Source: Agrypnia vestita (Eukaryota > Arthropoda > Insecta > Trichoptera > Phryganeidae). From it: a stretch of DNA of 64,000 nt. The stretch covers positions 1 to 64,000 of the forward strand of contig JADDOH010000281.1 in the NCBI GenBank assembly GCA_016648135.1, written 5' to 3'. This document shows positions 55,401-64,000 of the stretch, one piece after another. Both the position numbers and the translations under genes were made by a program. The number at the start of each line of letters is the position of its first letter. Within the stretch, counting starts at the first letter, position 1. The notes below the pieces were generated by a model that did not search any database, was not told the DNA's origin, and saw only the letters and a program-made list of their open reading frames with translations.

Positions 55401-56686
55401 TACAGGGTGTCCGTATCTCGGCGTCGAGCCGAAATCGTGTGATATGCCAAGTCAAAATAGTTTATTTTTATTTTTATATTTATTAGAGACACTAACGGGA
55501 TAATAGGTACATGATACTCTGATAATAAACATTATAGTGAAGACTGCGTAGTCTTCACTATAATGTTTATTATCTTATTATTATAATGCCCATTATTCCA
55601 ATTACAAGTGTCTTCGGCACGCTCTAGTAACATGTATTTTTGCAATTAATTATATTTTACATGTACATTTAGGTGTATTGTATATTTTGTGTTTGAATGT
55701 AGTGCGATTAGTAATGAATGATTGATTTAATGAATCTATAGGTTCAGGTCATCGTTTAGAAAATGGATGTTGTGTATGAGTGAGTTTTTGAACGAAGATA
55801 AGGTGTCTGCAAGAATATCAGCATCAATGTTAGGGTCAGCACAATATAAATTATATGTGCGACACAACCTTGTAATGGGAGAAAGGTAACCGACATTATT
55901 AGTGTGCTGACTTATTATGAAGAACTAAGGGTTTCTTATACGGGGTTTAACATGCAAATTTATATCAGATAGACAGAGAGAATCAATAGCTCCGCTGAGA
56001 ATCTTGTGTAGCACAACGAGATCGGATATTTTCCGTCGGTACTCAAGTTTGTGCATATTGAAAAAGGCAAGTCGACCTTCGTAGCTGTGAAGGTTTTTGT
56101 GTTGACCAGCTTTGTATGACAAAATACGTATAAACTTTTTCTGCACTCTCTCGATTCTCTTAACATGTGCTGTTGTAATAAGGTGACCAAATAACTGACG
56201 AATATTCCAATATACTTCGTATTAGTGATGTATAGAGAATTTTTGACTTTGAGGATTTTTAAAGTCTTGAGTAATTCTGGTGATAAATACCAACATAGTA
56301 TATGCCTTGTTTGTAATATTATCGGTATAGTTATCAGAAAAATATTTAAAAAAATAATAAAGTCGTGTGTTTTAAAAATTATAAGTATTTTAAAAAAATC
56401 AAAAAATCTACACCCTGTGACGGTCTTTTCACTCCTGTTGCTACTAATCTATATTTTTCTCAATTTTTTTTATTATTGTGTAATCCTGAATAATGCTTCT
56501 GTAAACTTTTGTCCAAAATTCAAAGCCAACTACTCCAGCTTGGAAGAAAATGTCACTTTTTGACCAAACCAAGTATTCAAAATCAATACTTTGTCCTGTT
56601 TTAACTGACTGTTTTTTTTTTTTAACTATTATGACTTGGCCTATCAACCGATTTCGGCTTGACGTCGAGATACGGGACACCCTGTA
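55401..56686. mobile_element. Inverted-repeat element (TACAGGGTGTCC ends) holding a retrotransposon
   Basis: Left TACAGGGTGTCCGTATCTCG and right CGAGATACGGGACACCCTGTA continue to about 45 bp of inverted repeat (GTCGAGCCGAAATCG). TA at both extremes. The middle is occupied by the Jockey-like fragment 55462-56220. Confidence 0.7.
55462..56220 (-). mobile_element. Jockey-like retrotransposon 3' end
   Basis: The minus strand reads MQKKFIRILSYKAGQHKNLH, LEYRRKISDLVVLHKILSGA and a stop after VKPRIRNP. These are features of the segment after the RT core. It is nearly identical to 15330-15745 over the shared 3' region. A 30-bp inverted repeat (ACTATAATGTTTATTATC) lies at 55528-55575. Confidence 0.75.
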
Positions 56687-56689
56687 TAG

Positions 56690-57085
56690 ATCAAAATTAC
56701 ACGATAATAGGGCAATTTCACATTTTACAGATACCTATGAGAACATATGAAATAGATTCAGAAAAGTAAATTGTATTTTAACATAATTTTTATAATAATA
56801 ATCTTAAAAAATACGATTACTTAAAACGCGATATGATTAGTCGTGACGTTGTTTGGCTAGAATTATAGATAAACATAGGTACGTGATCTATGGTGTATGT
56901 CACTGTAATTTGTTTCTTTTCTATGGTAACCGTTCGTCTTCGCTTTTTTTATGGATTTTGCCGTGTTTGTGACCTATTTCAATAAAATAACTATCTAAGA
57001 ACTTAACTTAACTAAAGATAACTTATCGAAAATTAATGTTTCAATGTTGGATTAATTTTTTAGTTTTCAGGAATGAATTTCTACA
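56690..57085. other. Unrecognised sequence
   Basis: AT-rich, no feature. Confidence 0.4.
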
Positions 57086-57090
57086 TTTGG

Positions 57091-57213
57091 GTACAGTTAC
57101 CGGCAAGCTTCTTGAAATTTTTTGGCGTAGTGGGGGAATGCGCAGAAGACAAATTTTAAGTCTCGTTGGTGGAATACGCCGAAAAATTTTAAGATGTTTG
57201 CTGGCTACTGTAC
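57091..57213. mobile_element. Short MITE (ACAGTTGC family), copy 2
   Basis: Starts ACAGTTACCGGCAAGCTTCT, ends TTTTAAGATGTTTGCTGGCT; relative of 47380-47528. Confidence 0.7.
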
Positions 57214-57304
57214 CATATAATATCTACAAAACTTTTCTCTGACATTATGGACATGTTACACAAAAAATCTGGCTTGTTTTGTAAAAAAACGAATGTACGT
57301 CTAA

Positions 57305-57448
57305 GGCCCGGTTGTTTCAAATTCGATCAAAGTAAGCGTAGAGTTTAAACTGAAATTTTACGTTCTCCACCAATCAGACGATCCGTTTTCGTAAAAATCT
57401 ATGCTTTTATCGACCGCTTACTTTGATCGAATTTGAAACAACCGGGCC
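57305..57448. mobile_element. Harbinger-type MITE, copy 2
   Basis: 144 bp, TAA at 57302-57304 and 57449-57451. Ends GGCCCGGTTGTTTCAAATTC and its complement. Inverted relative to copy 1. Confidence 0.9.
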
Positions 57449-57454
57449 TAAATA

Positions 57455-58000
57455 ATTACGCGAATTTGCTGTTACGTGTTATTCGTTAGATGACATAAAA
57501 AGACATGCCAAACGTCACTTGCGAAAATAAGCGTTTTGGCGGGAGATAAAAAATCGTGAACTTCAAAATCGTTTTTTAATTTTAATATGCGTATTTAAAG
57601 AAAATATTTTTCATAATCGTATTTTCTAAACCATAGTTAAGATTATTCTATTAAAATTTACCCTATTGATTAATTGGTTATGGCGCGTATACACGGTTGA
57701 TATTTATCGCGAGATCCGAGAACAGTATGGAGTTGAGCGCGATAGAAGCTATTATTTTATATAACGAGTATTTTATTGGTCAATTAGTTAAATAATCTAC
57801 TGCCTGGTGACCCACCAGTCAGTGGTTCGAGCCCCGTTCCAGTGTTTTATATCTGTACTATTCTGTACACAGCAATTTAGGTTATCAGCCTTGACCTTTA
57901 ACATCAAGAAACGTTTTGAGGGAGGTTTGGAACCATTATTTTTAATACATTTGTTTTTGTCTATTATCTTAAAATATTAATGAATGAAACAAGACTTCAT
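57455..58000. other. Unrecognised sequence
   Basis: A B-box-like AGTGGTTCGAGCCCCG at 57821-57836 stands alone without a tRNA fold. Confidence 0.4.
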
Positions 58001-58004
58001 ATCA

Positions 58005-58905
58005 CTTTTAATGAGCCTGGGGCCGCGTCTCATATATGCGACGGAGCGCGACTGTCCCCAGGGGCCGCGTCGCATATATGCGACAGGCACAAAATAAATT
58101 ATTTATCGACGGCCGCGTATCGAACTTGAAAAACGTAATTTTTTCCCAATAGAGAAATCCTGTTGTGACCTGTCGTTCCATTTTCAACTCAAAAACATCA
58201 CGGATTATATTTTAAATCAACAATCAAAACACAAGTTTTTCTGCCGTCAAAATCGTATAGAATTGTTATAGATGGCGCCCCGATCGCGTGTTGTGCATTT
58301 GAAATTCAAATATTCCATCGTCAAGGTCACGCGCAATGTGCGCGGGAAATACGATTTATTTTTTTCGATTTTCGATTTATTTGTACACGTATATACAAAT
58401 ATATACGACATGTTTTGCGATATTTGTCAGTTTTTGTTGGTTTATGATTCAATTGAATACTAATAGTGATGTATTAACAAAAATACACGCAATTTTGTTG
58501 CGTTTATTTGAAATATGTGTGTGTGTGAAAGTGTATCATATTTATGTGTTTGAGTGCGATGTCCCGTCGTGTGCCGTGCCGTGCAACAAAATATACCACA
58601 CAGAAGAAGATTATTATTATTAATAGTAGTGTTGTCTCTAATAAACAAATAAAAAATAATTATTATTTTTCAGAAAATGTTGCGCTGGCAACATTATCGA
58701 AATTCAAAAAAAGATTATTTTTTTACATAAATGATAAAAAAATCATTGCATTTCGACACTTACGATAAAATAATATGAATGTGTGTGTTTTTTTTTAACA
58801 TACGCATGTTTTTTTCGTAAAAAGAAAAATCACAAAAAATTCAGAAAATTTCCGGCCCTTGCCTATATGTTGCTTTGGAATTTTTTAGGCCCTCAACAAG
58901 TTAAA
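58005..58905 (+). repeat. Dispersed repeat of about 0.9 kb, copy 2
   Basis: Direct-orientation partner of 31522-32415, about 26 kb away, with the same start and end points. Confidence 0.7.
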
Positions 58906-59311
58906 GGTTCATTTACCCGGATCTAGTCACGTAGAAATTACCATTGGACTATAGTCCTTAGAATAATGCTTATTAGCCCATCAACGAGCCCTTGGTCGTC
59001 AGGTCGTTTCTGAAGCTCAAAGAAGAAAGAACTGAATGTCTGTCTTGTTTCAGTTCATCTCCGTGAACTACGTTTTATTTTGCGCTAACACTTCAACAAA
59101 AGTACCTAATTCTGAACCAGTTCACAGAGAGGTCATTCCGAAATCTCCTTTGCTGGCACGTAACACCAGTATACCAGCAAGTTAGTCCCAGTTTCATAGA
59201 ATACCTATGAGTTTGAGAATACATAATAAGAATATTGATGTAACCTTATCTTACAATCTATATATAGATATATATATATTAATATATAATATATATATAT
59301 ATAGTATATAT
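58906..59311. other. Unrecognised sequence with (TA)n
   Basis: (TA)n at about 59262-59312; nothing else recognised. Confidence 0.5.
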
Positions 59312-59636
59312 ATGTAAATAAAGATCGGTAGGTACCTATTGATCTTCATTTAATTTGAATTGTTAAAAATGGAACGTTTAAATTTGTGTGAAAATTCTTT
59401 CTCAAACAACTGACAATCGAGCTATTGAGAAAATTATAATATATCGGTGATAAAGTTTATAATATAAAATAATAGCTTTAAATGTTGTTTCTCTTTTCAG
59501 GTGTGTACTTTTATTATTTTTTAAATTATAATGTGAAATATTATGTTCTTTTGCTAATAAAATATATACTCTTTTCAGAGCAACGTAAAAAAGCTTTTAT
59601 TTAAAAAAAACTAAAATATTTGGGAAACCACATTAT
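59312..59636 (+). repeat. Direct repeat, unit 1
   Basis: Shares GATCGGTAGGTACCTATTGA, ATGGAACGTTTAAATTTGTG, AATGTTGTTTCTCTTTTCAG and AATATTTGGGAAACCACATT with 59941-60281. The period is about 629 bp with a non-repeated 300-bp spacer. It could be a local duplication or two flanking terminal repeats. Confidence 0.8.
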
Positions 59637-59940
59637 TACTCTAAGGATGTAACAGGTACCTACTGATTCAAAAATGGCGCAACTAAAAGCTTTGTGACAA
59701 GCCAGTAGTAATAAAGAGCCTGATATATACATAAATATTGATGTAAACTGTGATTATTACGTCTTGCGTGAAGTGAGATTTTCTGCCATGGTTTCTAATA
59801 AGACTAAATACAGAAATAAATTGGGCGTATCGGATTCACTGCGATTAAAAGTGACTAAAATAAATTGAAATCAACGCTGATGCTGTTATGACAAGAAATA
59901 GACAACAAATGTATCATTCTCATTAAAATATCACATATTT

Positions 59941-60281
59941 ATGTAAATGAAGATCGGTAGGTACCTATTGATTTTCATTTAATTTGAATTGTTAAAATGG
60001 AACGTTTAAATTTGTGTGAAAATTCTTTCACAAACAACTGACAATCGACCTATTGAGAAAATTATAATATATAAAATTATAATATATTGTTAAAGTTTCT
60101 AATATAAAATAATAGCTTTAAATGTTGTTTCTCTTTTCAGGTATGATGTGTACTTTTATTATTTTTAAATGTTAATGTCAAATATAATGTTATTTTGTTA
60201 ATCAAATATGTACTCTTTTCAGAGCAACGCAAAAAAGCTTTTATTTAAAAAAAAACTAAAATATTTGGGAAACCACATTAT
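59941..60281 (+). repeat. Direct repeat, unit 2
   Basis: Second unit of the pair, with a short internal duplication (TAAAATTATAATATAT, about 60057-60090). Confidence 0.8.
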
Positions 60282-60369
60282 ATTCATATTATTCGTAATG
60301 AAAAATTTCGATTATATTTGGACGTTTTCAATATGATAGCAAATGTTAATATTTAAAGTGTAATTCTTA

Positions 60370-60600
60370 CCGAAAATCTTCTTCCTTCCTACTTCCTTGC
60401 ACTGCCCCAACCCATGGCCTAGGCAGGCTGTTGGGGTCGGCTCTTCTTGTTCTCAGGCTGCATCTTCCGTTCTGGGTATCGCCTTTATCCAGGCCGTTTC
60501 TCTGGCTCTCTCTATACTTTGGAGCATCATCCAGGAGTTCTTTGGTCTTCCTCCGGATGCTGGAGCTTCATCGACAAGCTCCATAGATATTCTTACCGAA
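60370..60600 (-). mobile_element. RTE-like 3' end
   Basis: The minus strand reads LQSIERARETAWIKAIPRTE with RRKTKELLD-like sequence before it, then GLGQCKEVGRKK-type ending with AGGAAG tail bases. This resembles the last 60 residues of RTE proteins. Its GC content is well above the flanks. Confidence 0.6.
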
Positions 60601-60865
60601 AATATTATTTAATAATCATTTGACTTTCACGTTCGTTTGTTTTTTACAAGCTTTCATTTAACTTTACTTGTCTCTTTGTTTATTTGCTCTATCAACAACT
60701 TCCCGACTAGTTGGAGCTGTGAAACATTCACCATTTGTGTATTTCCAATGACAATGTAATATCCAATTGTTTCCAACGATTTTTTAAATATATTTTGAGA
60801 GATACAATTAACTTTAATATTTCATATGCAGGAAATAGAGAAATAGAAACACCAACAAGAGTATT

Positions 60866-60985
60866 TCGACGTTTTCTGCAATGGGATCTGAAACGTCGGC
60901 CAGAGAGGTCACATATACACGGCAGAATATCCCAGAAAACTATATACAGAAGATTCTGAACGGCCGTGAAAACCTGAAAACATTT
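60866..60985 (+). mobile_element. Family-A Penelope-type unit, diverged and truncated
   Basis: CTGCAATGGGATCTGAAACG, CGGCCAGAGAGGTCAC, then AGATTCTGAACGGCCGTGAA and AACCTGAAAACATT. The left stem strand and CTGATGA are lost. Confidence 0.7.
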
Positions 60986-60989
60986 CGAC

Positions 60990-61585
60990 GATTCTAGTCA
61001 AATTGAGCTTTATTCGTATAAAAAATATTTAGTCAAATGAGTGTCTATTTTTGCAATATTTTTGTCACCTATTGCTAAAATTCCAGTAATTAATCATCTA
61101 CCCGACTAGGCACTTTGTTTATTGTTAAGATTAATTTTGTAATACGAAGAAGAATTATAAAGCGCGTCTTTGAAAGTTGTTTTTGAATTGCTTGTTTTAA
61201 CTCGAGTCTAAACCAGTACCTACATATACGAGTGTGTGAATATATATTGTTAACCGAATAAAAAAAATCCAGTTTTTCGAATAATCAAACAAATGAATTC
61301 AAAATGATCGAAAATGCAAACTGTTGGAAATGCCGAATTGCCTCCAAATGTCAGGGTTGTGAGACATGCGATCTAGAATGCCGAAATTAAGATTATTTTT
61401 GTAAAGTAAAGTGTGGGATGCGTCCCACGCCGAGGAATATTAGGAGCCCCTGACGCGCCACTGCTCATAAATCACGAATCTTCTTAGCACACACATTAAG
61501 CAGTCTTGTTAACCGTCTAATTCCCGATTCACGGAAACTCTGTCGTCTTCAAATAAGGCAATGTAATGCTTTTGATGGTATTGGG
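60990..61585. other. Unrecognised sequence
   Basis: AT-rich, no feature. Confidence 0.4.
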
Positions 61586-61595
61586 CATTGCCCAG

Positions 61596-62503
61596 TAGGG
61601 ATGGGCGTTGAATGGACGGACTAGTTGAAATCAACCGTTGACGTTGCGTCGACGCGTCGACGGTTTACGTTTATCGCATGGACTAGTTGAATTCGTAGAC
61701 GGTGGACGGCGGACGCCGTGGACGGTGCACGATTCGAAATTCAACATAGTGCAAAGCAACGAGCGAGAGCAAGACGAAACGTCTCCGTTTATTTCTCTCT
61801 CATCTCTTGCTGTCAAACTTGTAGACGCCATGACGGCTCGACGGGTAATTTCATTTCAACTCTAAAGTACACGACCATAGAGTGCAGATCTGTGTACACG
61901 AACTATAACAGAGACTTGAAATTTGAATGCATGCGTACGGTGAGATGGGCTTAATAAGCTATTATAATCTATTATTTTTTACTTGATTTGTGCGATGTGC
62001 ACATGCGATTTTTCGGTGAATTCGCTGCGCTGTATAAAATAAAACAATTCTGTTTAATTATTTTATTTTTTATTGAACTAATATTTTACTGCTTACACGT
62101 GATATTGTTGTGTATACCTACTTCTTTCTTTACTATATATAGAAAGAAGTATATAAAACAATATGTAAAAGTCTATAATGTGCGTAAACAAATAAATAAT
62201 AAAATATTTCTTTTTACATATAAGCACAAGTAGCGGTTTTACTTTCCCCGAAACTATATTCCTTCGAACTTCTGTAAATTTTAAAAATTAACGTAATAAA
62301 AATAGCCAACGGTTGAGCCGTCGAGCAACCTCGCGTCGAACCGTAGATAGTTGACCATCGTCCCGATGTTTAAATAGAACGTCCGCGTAACGAAGTTGAC
62401 GCGTCAACTAGTTGACGAATTCAACTAGTTGATCGTCTCGTCGATGGACGGACGTGGACGGTCTCGTTTCGTCGACGGTAAATACGTCGACGACCCATCA
62501 CTA
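61596..62503 (+). mobile_element. hAT-like element, complete copy
   Basis: 908 bp. Ends TAGGGATGGGCG and GACCCATCACTA, 8-bp duplication TTGCCCAG (61588-61595 and 62504-62511). By eye its first 472 bases are identical to 63529-64000, so both are recent. Confidence 0.92.
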
Positions 62504-62511
62504 TTGCCCAG

Positions 62512-63520
62512 TACCATCAATATTTTTCCAGTCCGCTGTAATAAATCTAAGTGTCTAGTGTTTCGTCAAATGATTTTGATTGGTCGAAACTGACGCCCAA
62601 CGTATTCTACGCCAACCGCTAGCCAGGATTCAAACCTTTTATAAATCTGACAAGTAACAGTTGGAAAGCGTGTGTGCCGGTATCCTTTTCTATCCAATAA
62701 TTGACATTTTTCGTGTGTAAACCAATCCGACGAAGACGCATTAGTTTACATCAGAATAGACGGATCGAAGCCAGGAGAATTGGAGATTGAATCCGCACTC
62801 GACATACTAGGAAAAAGCTGTAAGTACAATTTGTCAGATGTGGACATGGCTAGCTTTGGCCTAGTGTATTTCAGATATAGTGTGTCAGAGGATCAATCAT
62901 TATCGGCGGAGATAGGGAATGAAAATATATATTTCCTAAACCCGACCCGCGTGCGGGGGTGGCGATGCGGGAATGAGATAAATCTCCGAGATTTAGTCGA
63001 GATATATCTCAGTCCTCGTGTTGGGCTTGAGATTGGTAGGAGGAGACAAAAACTCAAACCTGTGTACAGCAAGAGTAAACATGTAGCGACTAGGGAATGC
63101 AATCCCGATCCCGCGAGATCTCGAGGCTTTTACGAGATCAATCCCGAACCGAAAGGTCGGACGAGATTATCGGCATTTTTACGTTTAATTTTGTATGTTT
63201 ATAGAGATTTTAGTAAGTACTTAAAACTTATGTTATGTCACATTCAAATAATGAAAATATCTTTGAATAATATTTGCCGTATTTTATTAACCTAGCATAG
63301 TAATAAAAACTACTACTATAGCTAGACCGCATTCAAAAGAATGTGTACAAAAGATATGTGTGTTGTTACAATGCAAGAAATGAACACAAAATAAGTTTTT
63401 CTAGTAAATAAGAAACCCTTTTTAAACTAAAAAATATATATTTATTTGGAATATCATATTGAGGCATGTAATACGGGTTTGCCAGGCAACTTTCCCCCGC
63501 TTTCTTCTTACCGGATAAAG
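62512..63520. other. Unrecognised sequence between two hAT-like copies
   Basis: An open frame 62780-63295 (171 codons from a TTG) has no recognisable domain. Around 63090-63150, AGGGAATGCAATCCCGATCC and CGCGAGATCTCG look like transposon-end sequence. Confidence 0.4.
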
Positions 63521-63528
63521 CTAGGGAA

Positions 63529-64000
63529 TAGGGATGGGCGTTGAATGGACGGACTAGTTGAAATCAACCGTTGACGTTGCGTCGACGCGTCGACGGTTTA
63601 CGTTTATCGCATGGACTAGTTGAATTCGTAGACGGTGGACGGCGGACGCCGTGGACGGTGCACGATTCGAAATTCAACATAGTGCAAAGCAACGAGCGAG
63701 AGCAAGACGAAACGTCTCCGTTTATTTCTCTCTCATCTCTTGCTGTCAAACTTGTAGACGCCATGACGGCTCGACGGGTAATTTCATTTCAACTCTAAAG
63801 TACACGACCATAGAGTGCAGATCTGTGTACACGAACTATAACAGAGACTTGAAATTTGAATGCATGCGTACGGTGAGATGGGCTTAATAAGCTATTATAA
63901 TCTATTATTTTTTACTTGATTTGTGCGATGTGCACATGCGATTTTTCGGTGAATTCGCTGCGCTGTATAAAATAAAACAATTCTGTTTAATTATTTTATT
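63529..64000 (+). mobile_element. hAT-like element, cut by the window edge
   Basis: Starts TAGGGATGGGCG after CTAGGGAA, the presumed 8-bp duplication. Identical by eye to 61596-62067 and in the same orientation, 1933 bp apart. Confidence 0.9.

Noticed and set aside
62780..63295. 171-codon open frame between two hAT-like copies
   Set aside because: Non-ATG start, no domain, no splice or promoter signals, and transposon-like sequence in its second half. Not called, though not excluded.

Overview
This is an AT-rich, intron-dominated, transposon-dense animal window, most likely from an insect. The clues are interrupted genes with GT-AG introns, an interstitial TAACC/TTAGG-type telomeric tract, a mariner element, many 5'-truncated non-LTR retrotransposons and Penelope-type pieces. 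Lepidoptera is plausible, but nothing here proves the order. Only two host genes can be supported.

Gene 1 runs on the minus strand across 37471..1597 and continues past the left edge. It is a secreted protein built of EGF-type cysteine repeats, resembling dumpy. Exons found, in order of translation: signal-peptide exon 37402-37471, then 25795-25953, 20927-21022, 19171-19252, 4893-4984 and 1597-1761. All junctions keep frame except 20927-21022 to 19171-19252, where no canonical splice restores the EGF frame. The start codon lies directly behind a splice acceptor, so at least one 5' non-coding exon lies further right.

Gene 2 is nested on the plus strand inside the 14.2-kb intron of gene 1. It has a TATA box at 11249, a signal-peptide exon at 11299-11389 and a long Ser/Tyr-rich exon at 15800-16815. 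It encodes a 368-residue secreted, low-complexity structural protein of cuticle or silk type.

The rest is repeats, many with readable ends and target-site duplications. (i) hAT-like elements with TAGGGATGGG ends and 8-bp duplications (11627-12503, 61596-62503, 63529 to the edge, 46495-47084), and a hAT relic at 49903-51249 that keeps a transposase C-terminus. (ii) PIF/Harbinger-like elements with TAA or TTA duplications (10334-11049, 23562-23705, 57305-57448, 26160-26923, 38127-38889). (iii) A deleted mariner (2652-3162). (iv) Non-LTR retrotransposon fragments of several families; the longest is 33340-35247. (v) A solo-LTR-like insertion (17793-18179). (vi) Penelope-like remnants and many short palindromic units.

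The most interesting signal is the palindromic units. At least six sequence-distinct families carry a hammerhead-like core (CTGANGA, hairpin, GAAA, short stem, TA or TT). One of these lies just downstream of a recognisable Penelope endonuclease C-terminus. Three units of one family sit between 11-12-bp target duplications, so the unit itself moves. Other unusual features are inverted SINE-like dimers that share a body but have different tRNA-like heads, a dense array of heat-shock elements at 40351-40540, and several nested insertions whose empty site can be read from a sister copy.
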